Assembly (NCBI RefSeq): GCF_005217615.1
Contig: NZ_SZNK01000001.1
Span: 1,507,501-1,571,500, forward strand
Reading direction: 5' to 3'
Origin: Brevibacillus antibioticus
GTDB lineage: Bacteria; Bacillota; Bacilli; Brevibacillales; Brevibacillaceae
Length of the DNA: 64,000 nt
The translations under genes were made by a program, and so were the position numbers. Below are positions 55,201 through 63,095 of the stretch, piece by piece (the stretch's first letter is position 1; every line of letters begins with the position of its first letter). The notes beneath the pieces were generated by a model, which had not been told where the DNA came from, made no database searches, and saw only the letters and a list, made by a program, of their open reading frames with translations.

Positions 55201-55626
55201 GATGACGAAGCAATTCTGCGTACCAGCGCAGAACAGGAGTTGCTGTTTTTACTAAAAGCGGTCGAGAGTAAACAGCAAGTTGGTCGTGAGCTTACGCTGT
55301 TGCTGTCGCTTACGGAGCAGCCAGACACCTATTTTGATGAAGCCAATCTAAACGAGCTCTACGTTCAATTAGGCGGCAAAGAACTGTGGGTGGAAACATT
55401 ATTGGACTGCTACATTCCACAGGCTGATCAGTCTGTACGCGAACTAGCGGAGGAGATTTTGCAGACATCCACTAACGCGGTGAATCGCTATGCTCTTAGC
55501 TTATACAAAGAAAAAATGTTGAAACGTTCCGATGTGGAAGCTGCTATCGACAAGTTGCGTTCTCTCACTCGTCAATTTCTACAACAAGTATTTGCCTTGC
55601 GAGAGCGTGATTCGGATATCCGATAG
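52252..55626 (+). CDS. KS-T protein fused to a BtrH-like papain-fold acyltransferase domain
   Basis: 1,124 residues. KS (27-450): active Cys in DTSCSSS near 203, His in NIGHTDH, but the usual EAHGTGT reads EVHSIGT (His kept, glycines lost). A linker follows, then T (LGGDSIIAI near 715). The last part (about 800-980) matches the N-domain of butirosin BtrH: Cys in WNCYDRG near 808, His in HTDHLTVITGYD, and an Asp/Asn-rich IINHNH. BtrH moves an acyl chain from an ACP onto an amine. It could therefore release or cap the chain. A helical tail of 140 residues ends the protein. GTG start at 52252 with AAGGAGG upstream; the intervening ATG runs straight into TGA. Confidence 0.85.
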   Translation: MSKPLGLNRVKLNKQQTDAHSTDSKANQHDIAVIGAACRFGSAENPEDFWRLLQAGQDCVRELPKERQNDLIPLLLAKGLTMEKIQFREAAYLNDIDKFDPQFFGLSPKEASQMDPNQRLFLLTCWEAIEDAGYGGTMLAGSRTGVYLGFSSDFGEEYRRMIRELEPDAMSTSIIGNMKSVIASRVSYLLDLKGPSMLVDTSCSSSLMAVHLACQAIRRGECEMALAGGVKLILLSLQDGSNDLGILSQSGRTRPFDNDSDGTGVGEGVGAVLLKPLTKALADGDSIYAVIKGSAANQDGHSFGLTAPNSLAQAEVIQQAWKDAQIDPETLSYIEVHSIGTKLGDPMEMDGLERAFRPYTKRRQFCGIGSVKTNIGHTDHVAGMAGLFKVILSLKQKQIPPHLHFQRANRMIPFEQSPIYIHDTLTEWEPEKSVRRAGISSFGMSGTNVHLVVEEAPFIQPPKQDEGFQAIALSAKSKESLLNLLLRFQKWTSKPVEELPTLESLSFTANTGRSHFGYRLLMICRDMDDFSAKISMLCANDWTTLSEPDIFFGWHKVISQEKADREPGILTEAEQQAMNKAANALLQKLLLAQSKELSDLKELGELYVSGADVRWSAMHTFKKPCRVHLPVYPFERKRCWLDISSLHSLDKDARRDEDHVAPRKSGEAKLPNVLVRGRKQDTYTVLEQELARIWGYVLGLEEVDVHDNFYELGGDSIIAIRMISEISKRMNREVEVQDLLTHSTISEFAAYLDAAGHEEGQVAKAEAAATVVQTVQTVQQRNTKSLHGTQIKRSSYADVSQLSWRQWNCYDRGLALLMEEQDAHLIPYFKLFLGLKRGYQLDAEGYPYSYREHPEVMGYLSDEEMLYKFGYRVKLMPVARLDELHESIIHQLDQGKPVMVAFDEYYTFYTTQYQKEHTDHLTVITGYDHEKQVYTIINHNHLTRGQAQRIQYDKFSTTYQTLEEIYANVEPHSRLIMVLDRVADDEAILRTSAEQELLFLLKAVESKQQVGRELTLLLSLTEQPDTYFDEANLNELYVQLGGKELWVETLLDCYIPQADQSVRELAEEILQTSTNAVNRYALSLYKEKMLKRSDVEAAIDKLRSLTRQFLQQVFALRERDSDIR

Positions 55627-55669
55627 TCGCATGTGTTTACCATTACGATAGACAGGAAGGAGAGTGCTC

Positions 55670-56713
55670 ATGTCACTCACCGAGATTCAACCGAGCAAGC
55701 ATCCGAACCTGGATTGCATCGGCGCTTCTATCTACACGGTTCTGAAATACCTGAACTTTTCCGCCTTGGAAACAGCCTGGAAGCAGTGCGGTGCCATCTA
55801 TCTAAAAACGCAGGATTCTCCTTATGGAGATGTAAACGGTCAATACATGAGAACAGTCGCAGAGCTGGCGTGGATTCATCATATCCGCGTAGAAGGACGG
55901 GCTGAACCGGAAAACGACCTGTTTTTGGAAAATATACAAGAACGTTTGGAACGGGGGGTACCGACAATCGTCCTCTGCAATATGGCGGAACTCCCATACA
56001 ACCCTTATTATCAGGACCTGCCTGAAATGCATAGCATCATTGTCACAGGAAGAGAAGGTAACCAGCTTCTGATTGTCGATGATTACTACCGCTACAAAGG
56101 CCTGTTGCCCATCGAGCAATTTTTACTGGCGAGTAACTCTTCCTATCGGGATGCAGGCACAGGCGAATGGTATCCACTCCACAATCGATCATTTGAATTG
56201 GTACTTTCAGATTCCCAGCATCCTACGTTCGATCAGTTACTGGAAGCAGTCAGGAGCAATCTCAGCGTACTAGAGGGTCGTTGCGATACAAGTCAAATCA
56301 AGCGGGAGTTGGATGTACCCGACGATGTCAACGTCGAGGTAGGGCTGAAATCCCTTGATCCTTTTCTAAAAGACGTAGAGGCGTTTCTCGCTAGCGGAGT
56401 GGAGATTACAGACGATCACCTCGATATCCTTAACCACAGCTTGATCAGCATGGCACAAACACGAGCGATGTATGCCAATGTCCTGCAAGTGATCAGTGAG
56501 AAGTACCAAAACTTTGGAGAACTTGCCGAGCAGTATCGCAGTATTGGACATCAATGGAAAATTACGACCAATATGATTTTGAAGGCTTTTGACAGTAATC
56601 GCAGTGACATGGTTCATCGCGTTCTGCAAAAAATCAGCAGCATAAAAACGCAGGAATTTGAGGCGGTCACAAAAACAAGAGAAGTACTGGAACGGGTTGG
56701 CGTTGTTGTGTAA
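55670..56713 (+). CDS. BtrH-like papain-fold acyltransferase
   Basis: About 347 residues, start ATG 55670 with AAGGAGAG upstream (GTG 55664 lies within that site). It has the N-terminal BtrH fold: Cys in LDCIGASIY at residue 16, His in EMHSIIVTG near 120, Asp in IVDDYYRYKG near 136, forming a Cys-His-Asp triad. A helical domain follows. In butirosin synthesis BtrH transfers an acyl group from the carrier BtrI to an aminoglycoside amine. A discrete carrier gene comes next here, so the pair is probably equivalent. With no thioesterase in the cluster, joining the finished peptide to spermidine is an attractive role. Confidence 0.8.
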   Translation: MSLTEIQPSKHPNLDCIGASIYTVLKYLNFSALETAWKQCGAIYLKTQDSPYGDVNGQYMRTVAELAWIHHIRVEGRAEPENDLFLENIQERLERGVPTIVLCNMAELPYNPYYQDLPEMHSIIVTGREGNQLLIVDDYYRYKGLLPIEQFLLASNSSYRDAGTGEWYPLHNRSFELVLSDSQHPTFDQLLEAVRSNLSVLEGRCDTSQIKRELDVPDDVNVEVGLKSLDPFLKDVEAFLASGVEITDDHLDILNHSLISMAQTRAMYANVLQVISEKYQNFGELAEQYRSIGHQWKITTNMILKAFDSNRSDMVHRVLQKISSIKTQEFEAVTKTREVLERVGVVV

Positions 56714-56741
56714 GCATCATCTAGCACATGGAGGGACTCCT

Positions 56742-56978
56742 ATGGAAAGGGAAAACGAAGTATACGAGACGCTCCTACAGTTGTTTTCTGAGTACGTGAA
56801 CGAAAGCGGAGAACTTACGGAGTACATTGAGTCATTGACCTTTATCAGGTCGGTCGTAAAGGTTGAAAAAGAGTTTGGCATTGAATTCGATGATGACATG
56901 CTCCATTTGGAAAACTTTCAAGACATGAAAATGTTGGCAGGTTACATCCAGCAAAAAATGGATGAAAAATCTGCTTGA
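56742..56978 (+). CDS. Discrete acyl carrier protein
   Basis: A 78-residue, very acidic four-helix carrier. I chose the ATG at 56742, with GGAGGG six bases upstream. The phosphopantetheine Ser lies in IESLTFIRSVV near residue 33, where the usual DSL is ESL; the following EKEFGIEFDDD is typical of helix III. It sits directly after the BtrH-like gene, as BtrI-type carriers would. It may hold an intermediate or the finished chain for transfer. Confidence 0.85.
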   Translation: MERENEVYETLLQLFSEYVNESGELTEYIESLTFIRSVVKVEKEFGIEFDDDMLHLENFQDMKMLAGYIQQKMDEKSA

Positions 56979-57044
56979 TCGAAGGGCCAAGATATTTATG
57001 GTAGATCGGACGAAGACGGGAAAACACGGGAGAGAGGGCTCAAC

Positions 57045-58013
57045 ATGCTAACGAAAATGATGGCCATAAGTCACATGATTGGCAATACGCCTTTAATCAA
57101 ACTTGAGCATGAGCACATCAATCTGTTTTGCAAGCTGGAGTACAACAATCTCATGGGTAGTGTAAAAGTGAGGCCAGCCTTTTACATATTACAGGAGGCG
57201 ATCAAAAGAGGAGAGATCACGCAGGAAACTACTGTAATCGAATCTTCTTCGGGAAATTTTGCTATCGCTTTGGCAACATTGTGCAAGCAACTCGGAATTA
57301 AATTTATTCCAGTCATTGATCCAAACATCAATCCAGTCTATGAGAACTTGCTCAGGGTATTTGCCCATGAGGTCGTAAAAGTAACAGACCGTGACGAGAC
57401 AGGAGGATTTCTCCTGACGCGCATCCAAACGGTCAATCGTCTACTCAATGAGACGAAGAACTCGTTTTGGACCAACCAGTATGGAAATCCGGATAGTGCT
57501 CGAGCCCATTACTTCGGACTGGGAGCCGAGATCGCAGACAGCTTCGAGACATTGGACTACGCATTTATCGGCGTTAGCTCTGGCGGTACGATTACTGGAA
57601 TTTCGCAGCGATTGAAAGAACGATATCCGAACATAAAAATAATTGCTGTCGATACGGCAGGCTCAGTGATTTTCGGACAAGAGCCACAAAAACGATACAT
57701 CCCGGGAATTGGATCAAGCATGCGGCCTGACATACTCAAGGGCGCGATTATTGATGAGGTTGTTCATGTTTCGGAGGAGGATACAGTCGAGGCTTGCTAT
57801 CAGCTGTACGCTGAGCATGGCATTTTTGCTGGAGGATCTTCTGGGACTTCCTACTGGGCAATAAAAAACTATTTCAAAGATCAAAAGCACGTAGTCAAGC
57901 CTAATGTCGTCTTTTTATGCCCAGACGGTGGTATGCCATATGTCAATACCGTATACAACCAGGAATGGGTTCAGTGGTTGCATCAGCAAAAGCATTCTTT
58001 CGTTGGCAATTAA
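57045..58013 (+). CDS. SbnA-like N-(2-amino-2-carboxyethyl)-L-glutamate synthase
   Basis: A 322-residue PLP enzyme of the cysteine-synthase family. The PLP Lys is in MGSVKVRPA near residue 45; SSSGNFAIAL and the phosphate loop SSGGTITG near 175 are clear. In the staphyloferrin B and zwittermicin pathways, SbnA-type enzymes condense O-phospho-L-serine with glutamate, and SbnB then releases L-2,3-diaminopropionate. The SbnB-like gene follows closely and a SbnI-like gene after it. That set, rather than sequence alone, separates it from an ordinary cysteine synthase. ATG 57045, AGAGAGGG upstream. Confidence 0.88.
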   Translation: MLTKMMAISHMIGNTPLIKLEHEHINLFCKLEYNNLMGSVKVRPAFYILQEAIKRGEITQETTVIESSSGNFAIALATLCKQLGIKFIPVIDPNINPVYENLLRVFAHEVVKVTDRDETGGFLLTRIQTVNRLLNETKNSFWTNQYGNPDSARAHYFGLGAEIADSFETLDYAFIGVSSGGTITGISQRLKERYPNIKIIAVDTAGSVIFGQEPQKRYIPGIGSSMRPDILKGAIIDEVVHVSEEDTVEACYQLYAEHGIFAGGSSGTSYWAIKNYFKDQKHVVKPNVVFLCPDGGMPYVNTVYNQEWVQWLHQQKHSFVGN

Positions 58014-58058
58014 TCAGTGTCCAATAAATCTACTACGAGAAGCAGGGTGGGATGTACG

Positions 58059-59027
58059 ATGTTATATCTAAACACGAGCGATATTGAAAAGGTCGGCAAG
58101 AATTGGAAGGAAACGATTGATGTCATTGAACATGCTGTACATTCCTTACACAAGGAAGATTATGCACAGCCGATTAAACCTTACTTGCGATATCATGACA
58201 TGGCAAACCGCATTATTGCCATGCCAGCATTTGTAGGCGGAGATACTTACATGGCGGGAATCAAGTGGATTGCCAGTTTCCCGAAAAACCTCCAAGAGGG
58301 AATCCAACGCGCGCATTCGATTACCATCCTGAACGAAGCCAGAACGGGTAAGCCTGTGTCAACGATTAATACGGCCCTGGTCAGCGGTATTCGAACGGCT
58401 TCTGTTTCCGGCCTTCTCCTCAAGCATTACGAACAAGTACGTCCCCTGCAAAATGTAACGGTCGGAATTATCGGATTTGGTCCGATTGGCAGACTTCATT
58501 TGCAAATGGTAACGGCCATGTTAGGAGAGAAGATCGCCAAGGTGGTTCTCTATGACATTGCGGGTATCCAGCAGGAGCATATTCCGGCTGAGATAAAAGA
58601 GAAAACCGTTATCGCGCAAACGTGGGAAGAAGCCTATTGCGAGGCAGATGTGTTCATTACGTGCACCGTATCACCGCATGGTTTTATTGACAAGCAACCA
58701 AAACGCCATTCTTTGTTGTTAAATGTGTCGTTACGCGATTTTACACCAAAAATTCTCGACTATACCCGTTCCATTATCGTTGACGACTGGACCGAAGTTT
58801 GCCGTGAGAACACGGACATCGAGATCATGCATCTGGAGAGAGGATTGCAAAAAGAAGATACCAAATCCATCACGGATATCGTCTGCCTTGACCAGATGAA
58901 AGAATTTCCACAAGATGAGCCCATCATGTTTAATCCGATGGGGATGGCAATTTTTGATATCGCCATTGCTGCCTATTATTACAAACAAGCACTCTCGCAG
59001 GGGATCGGAACTCACTTGCAAGACTAA
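58059..59027 (+). CDS. SbnB-like dehydrogenase releasing L-2,3-diaminopropionate
   Basis: 322 residues of the ornithine cyclodeaminase/mu-crystallin family. It contains the NAD Rossmann motif GIIGFGPIGRLH near 137, KWIASFPKN, and the TASVSGL segment. SbnB oxidises the SbnA product to give 2,3-diaminopropionate and 2-oxoglutarate. I chose the ATG at 58059, with GGGTGG eight bases upstream; an in-frame GTG at 58017 lacks a ribosome site. The gene follows the SbnA-like gene within the operon, so both should supply the DAPA residue of the peptide. Confidence 0.88.
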   Translation: MLYLNTSDIEKVGKNWKETIDVIEHAVHSLHKEDYAQPIKPYLRYHDMANRIIAMPAFVGGDTYMAGIKWIASFPKNLQEGIQRAHSITILNEARTGKPVSTINTALVSGIRTASVSGLLLKHYEQVRPLQNVTVGIIGFGPIGRLHLQMVTAMLGEKIAKVVLYDIAGIQQEHIPAEIKEKTVIAQTWEEAYCEADVFITCTVSPHGFIDKQPKRHSLLLNVSLRDFTPKILDYTRSIIVDDWTEVCRENTDIEIMHLERGLQKEDTKSITDIVCLDQMKEFPQDEPIMFNPMGMAIFDIAIAAYYYKQALSQGIGTHLQD

Positions 59028-59042
59028 CTGGAGGTTACCATT

Positions 59043-59813
59043 TTGTACGATGTGCTAGCAAATCTAAAACTGGTAGAGTCATCTCGTATTTGTTTGCACG
59101 AGGCACATGAAAACAAGCGACTACACAAGACCAGACAGATCATTGAGGAGGAAGGGATTTTGCGTCATCCTCCGTTGGCGATTCTCATGCAAAACGGCCA
59201 GTATTTGATCATTGATGGTGCACATCGGACCTTTGCTCTCCAAATGCTTGGGTGCAAACATATCCCTGTACAGGTAGTGGGGCATGAGGATTTTCACTTG
59301 GATATGTGGGATCATATTGTGCCAGTCGCTTCATGGTTGCAGTCAGTGGAGCAGGATTCTGTGTTTCGGTGGGAAACAGAGCGTTTAGGAGAAACGCCTG
59401 TGGCAGAAATGAAGATAGGGAATAAGGAACGCTTCTATTTGTATCCAAATGAGAATCGGCAGGATGATGAGTGGCGAATGACGCTATGGCGTCAATTAGT
59501 GGACAGCTACACCTATAGCCACCCGGTGCATCGTCTGCCCACAGGGATGCTTGAGTGGCCGGACACAGGAGCCGCCTTGATACGATTCCCGCCAATCAAT
59601 TTGGCGGAATTGGAGCGTATCGTATCGGAAGGGCATGTTTTGCCTGCGGGTGTTACCCGTTTTGAAATAGACGGGCGTCTATTAAACTTGTGTATTCCGA
59701 TTAGCCTATTGAAACAGGAGCAAATCGAGCGAGAACAGTGGGAGCGATTGGTTAAAAAATGGAGAGAAACCTTGCGCCTCTACTCGAAACCCGTGTATAT
59801 GTGCGATGCGTAA
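59043..59813 (+). CDS. SbnI-like ParB/sulfiredoxin-fold protein, probable free-serine kinase
   Basis: A 256-residue protein with an N-terminal ParB/Srx domain: GQYLIIDGAHRTFALQMLG near residue 60 carries the Asp, His and Arg expected at the nucleotide and substrate site. S. aureus SbnI, of the same fold, phosphorylates free L-serine to give the O-phosphoserine used by SbnA. The linkage to SbnA- and SbnB-like genes makes that the best reading, and a DNA-segregation ParB role is unlikely. The C-terminal half is of unknown fold. TTG start at 59043, with GGAGG eight bases upstream. Confidence 0.8.
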   Translation: MYDVLANLKLVESSRICLHEAHENKRLHKTRQIIEEEGILRHPPLAILMQNGQYLIIDGAHRTFALQMLGCKHIPVQVVGHEDFHLDMWDHIVPVASWLQSVEQDSVFRWETERLGETPVAEMKIGNKERFYLYPNENRQDDEWRMTLWRQLVDSYTYSHPVHRLPTGMLEWPDTGAALIRFPPINLAELERIVSEGHVLPAGVTRFEIDGRLLNLCIPISLLKQEQIEREQWERLVKKWRETLRLYSKPVYMCDA

Positions 59814-59815
59814 TA

Positions 59816-59850
59816 AGAAACCGTGGCGAGTTTGATTCGCCACGGTTTCT
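59816..59850 (+). terminator. 14-bp inverted repeat between the serine kinase and exporter genes
   Basis: AGAAACCGTGGCGA (59816-59829) and TCGCCACGGTTTCT (59837-59850) form a perfect stem, loop of seven. Only TTTCT follows, so it may be a partial terminator or an RNA-stabilising hairpin. It separates the exporter gene from the rest of the operon. Confidence 0.6.
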
Positions 59851-59913
59851 ATCCAATCCCAATTTACATCACGTACTCGTTTACTTGCGGTTGCGGTCTT
59901 TCCCACAGACGCA

Positions 59914-62900
59914 GTGCCTAAAAAGGAGTGGATCATTCTGCAAAAGATTATAGATGAGTCGGGACGAAAACTAGTATTCTTGCTGATCTGTCTGGTTCTC
60001 GTACTTTCCGGAAGTATACCCGTGTACGCTGAAACAAGCGTTCCACAGAATACGGAAATCGCAACGAAAATCGAACAGCTGGTCAATAAAACCATGGAGT
60101 CGGAAAAAATCCCGGGTGCAGCCGTTGTGGTCGTCAAAGAGGGGAAAACGATTTACAAGCAATCGTTTGGATTTTCCAATCTCGAGAAGCAGGAACGGAT
60201 AACTGCTGACACATTGTTTGAAATCGGATCGAACTCCAAGGCCTTTACGGCGCTAGCCTTGCACCAGCTAATCGAGCAAAAACGTCTTTCTCTGGATGAT
60301 CCTGTTCAGAGCTTTATACCGTGGTTTGCCGTTACATATAAAGGACAACCGGAAACGATCCTGATTAAGCATTTGCTGTATCATACCAGTGGGATTCCTT
60401 TTGAAAGTATTGGCTCCATCCCTATTTCTTCCAGTGAGAATGCGATCGAAGAAACCGTGCGAGCGATCAATCATGCTGAACTGGTACGCAAGCCAGGGAC
60501 CGAGTATGAATACGCCACCATTAACTACGATATCCTGGGCTATGTGGTCGAGAAGGTTACCGGGAAGTCCTATGAGCAGTATGTGCAGCAAGAAGTCATC
60601 GCCAAATTGGGACTAACCGATACATTTTTGAAGGCACAGGCACCTGAGTGGGATCTGGCAAAAGGGCATAAAATCAGCTTCTTTTCTCCAAAAGTGTATA
60701 ATGCGCCTGATTATCGAGGAAACACGCCAGCTGGTTATGTCGTATCCAACCTGACTGATATGGAACGATGGCTGAAGATTCAGCTAGGGGTAGAGTCTTC
60801 CGCGATTCGTACAGAGCTGGTGAGTGCCTCACAGCTTCCTGACCGGTCGGTACCTCCAGCTGCGGACGGTTCCTCGTATGCGTCAGGCTGGATGATTTAT
60901 CAGGATGGTGGCGGGCAAATTTCGCACGGCGGCAACAACCCTGGATTCTCGTCGTACATGGCGTTTCGCCCAGAGGAAAAGCTGGGAGCCGTCGTTTTGA
61001 CCAATACAAACTCGCTGAACGCATTCGTCATCGCCGAGGGGGCCGTCAATCTCGTACTAGGCAAAGAAGCTCCGGTAGTAGTGTCTGACACCAATCTTCA
61101 AGCAGATCGAATGGCAAGCATTTCTCTTGTGATCCTTGGTATCCTTTTGTTGGTACTTGGTGGGGCAATCGTGCAGATTTTCGTGCAAGTCTATCGAGGT
61201 GAACGAAAACTCGTCGCGAATGCGGGGCGAATTTGCTTTGCATCCTTTGTTGCATTTGTTGGCATGGGAATTGTTTTAACCGCCGCCTTATACTATTTGC
61301 CGGATGTATTTTTTATGGGTTTACCATGGCCGTTCATCGAGGTCTGGCTTCCGATCACCATTTTTTACGCCATATATGCATTGGTAGCAGGACTCGCTCT
61401 GTTTAATGTCTACATCACACTCACCCGCTTGTTCCCGAAATCGCAAGAAACATCCATGACGTCTATTGTCATCCAAGGACTTATCAGCGGTTTTGGGAAT
61501 GCGCTGATTATTTTTATGATCAATCTGGCGCTCACTTCTACAAACAAGTTTCATGCATCCATTTTCCTTTATTTTCTCCTGGGTATCTTGTTGTATATCG
61601 TCGGGGAGAAAATGATGCGTAGCCGACTGATTGTGATCACTAATGAAATTGTATACGAAAAAAGAATGGAACTGATCCGCAAAATTTTTCGGACCCCTTA
61701 TCAAAAATACGAGACACTTGATAACGGTGAAATATATGCGGGGCTAAATAACGATACGGAAACGATCAGTACGTTCGCCAATAGTGTCGTTGTGGCACTG
61801 ACGAGTGCGGTTACACTCGTGTTTTGCTTCATTTACCTGGGCTCGCTGGATCTATACGGATTTTTGTTTTGTCTGGCTGTCATTTTTGTGGCTGTCGGTT
61901 TGTATACGCTGGCAGGTCGCTTTGCAAATAAAGTATGGGAGGAAACCAGAGACATCCAAAATGTGTTTTTCTCCTATATTACCGATATGATCGGGGGCTT
62001 CAAGGAGCTGTATTTGACGCAGGCGCAACGAAAAGAATTTGAAGATGACATGGAAAAAAGCTGCTCTGACTATCGACATAAGAAATCAGCGGGCCAATTT
62101 AAATTTGTGAACGTGTATTTGATAGGGGAGTTGCTTTTCGTCGTGGTAATCGGCACGGTTGCCTTTTTATTCCCGGTGCTCTTCCCTTCGCTTCAAAAAG
62201 AGATGCTGATTAGTTATGTGTTTGTCTTTCTGTATATGACTGGGCCCGTTCACGGTATTTTGAATGCGGTACCGGAGCTGATTCGGATCAAGATTAGTTG
62301 GCAGCGATTGAATGCGTTGCTCGATTCGTTATCAGTGGAAACGAGAAGAGAAGAGGAAAGCTTGGCTCGGCAAAACTCGCAAGACTTTGAGACGTTTTCA
62401 ACTGAACAGGTGCGTTTCCGATACAAAAACAAGGAGGGCGAAGAGTTTTCCGTAGGGCCGCTGGACTTCTCCTGCCGAAAAGGGGAAATCGTCTTCATTG
62501 TTGGTGGGAACGGCAGCGGGAAGTCAACATTTGCCAAGCTGATTACTGGATTGTACGAGCAGGATGAGGGCGAGTTTTTCATGAACGGCCAAAACGTGAA
62601 TGCTGATCAACGCTGCGAATTCTTCTCTGCGATCTTCAGTGATTTCTACTTGTTCGAGAAAATGTACGGAATCGATTACCAAGCGAAGCAAGAAGAAGTG
62701 AGCAAATATTTAGAGGTGCTGCGCATCGCTGACAAAGTCGGAGTGGATGAAACGGGAACGTTTAGCACGACGAAGCTGTCTACGGGTCAGCGTAAGCGTC
62801 TTGCTTTAATGCTCAGTCTGGTCAGAGACAGGCCCATTTTCCTCTTTGACGAGTGGGCAGCTGACCAAGATCCAGAATATCGTCAATTCTTTTACGAATC

Positions 62901-63039
62901 CTTGCTACCAGAAATGAAAAGACAGGGCAAATGTGTCATCGCGATCACACACGACGATCGCTACTTCCATCTTGCTGATCAGGTAGTGAAAATGGAGAGT
63001 GGGCGAATTATTTCGCAGCAAACACTTACGCATGCCTGA
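59914..63039 (+). CDS. D-Asn-type S12 peptidase fused to an ABC exporter (prodrug activation and export)
   Basis: About 1,041 residues. A signal peptide precedes a serine beta-lactamase-like domain (about 45-385): SxxK as SNSK near 108, HGG as SHGGNNPG near 338; the YxN position reads Tyr-Ala-Thr. Three membrane helices follow (about 400-500), as in ClbP and XcnG. Then comes an ABC half-transporter of the cyclic-peptide (SyrD/PvdE) type with six further helices, Walker A GGNGSGKST near 868, signature LSTGQRKR, and Walker B FLFDEW. Such peptidases cut the acyl-D-Asn cap off outside the membrane. The GTG at 59914 has no ribosome site; AAGGAG at 59923-59928 suggests a start at ATT 59935 or CTG 59938. 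Confidence 0.9.
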   Translation: MPKKEWIILQKIIDESGRKLVFLLICLVLVLSGSIPVYAETSVPQNTEIATKIEQLVNKTMESEKIPGAAVVVVKEGKTIYKQSFGFSNLEKQERITADTLFEIGSNSKAFTALALHQLIEQKRLSLDDPVQSFIPWFAVTYKGQPETILIKHLLYHTSGIPFESIGSIPISSSENAIEETVRAINHAELVRKPGTEYEYATINYDILGYVVEKVTGKSYEQYVQQEVIAKLGLTDTFLKAQAPEWDLAKGHKISFFSPKVYNAPDYRGNTPAGYVVSNLTDMERWLKIQLGVESSAIRTELVSASQLPDRSVPPAADGSSYASGWMIYQDGGGQISHGGNNPGFSSYMAFRPEEKLGAVVLTNTNSLNAFVIAEGAVNLVLGKEAPVVVSDTNLQADRMASISLVILGILLLVLGGAIVQIFVQVYRGERKLVANAGRICFASFVAFVGMGIVLTAALYYLPDVFFMGLPWPFIEVWLPITIFYAIYALVAGLALFNVYITLTRLFPKSQETSMTSIVIQGLISGFGNALIIFMINLALTSTNKFHASIFLYFLLGILLYIVGEKMMRSRLIVITNEIVYEKRMELIRKIFRTPYQKYETLDNGEIYAGLNNDTETISTFANSVVVALTSAVTLVFCFIYLGSLDLYGFLFCLAVIFVAVGLYTLAGRFANKVWEETRDIQNVFFSYITDMIGGFKELYLTQAQRKEFEDDMEKSCSDYRHKKSAGQFKFVNVYLIGELLFVVVIGTVAFLFPVLFPSLQKEMLISYVFVFLYMTGPVHGILNAVPELIRIKISWQRLNALLDSLSVETRREEESLARQNSQDFETFSTEQVRFRYKNKEGEEFSVGPLDFSCRKGEIVFIVGGNGSGKSTFAKLITGLYEQDEGEFFMNGQNVNADQRCEFFSAIFSDFYLFEKMYGIDYQAKQEEVSKYLEVLRIADKVGVDETGTFSTTKLSTGQRKRLALMLSLVRDRPIFLFDEWAADQDPEYRQFFYESLLPEMKRQGKCVIAITHDDRYFHLADQVVKMESGRIISQQTLTHA

Positions 63040-63056
63040 TGTCAAACCAAGCAGAG

Positions 63057-63095
63057 AAGACCGAACGGGGGGATGATGCCCGGCGGTCTTTTTTT
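63057..63095 (+). terminator. Rho-independent terminator of the biosynthetic operon
   Basis: AAGACCG (63057-63063) pairs with CGGTCTT (63084-63090), followed by seven T residues. It closes the plus-strand cluster. Confidence 0.85.

Noticed and set aside
57045-58013. Calling this gene a cysteine synthase
   Set aside because: The fold is the same, but the pairing with a SbnB-like dehydrogenase and the cluster's need for 2,3-diaminopropionate make the SbnA role more likely.
59043-59813. Reading the ParB-fold protein as a chromosome-partition or regulatory DNA-binding factor
   Set aside because: There is no HTH segment and no parA nearby; linkage to SbnA- and SbnB-like genes favours a SbnI-type serine kinase.
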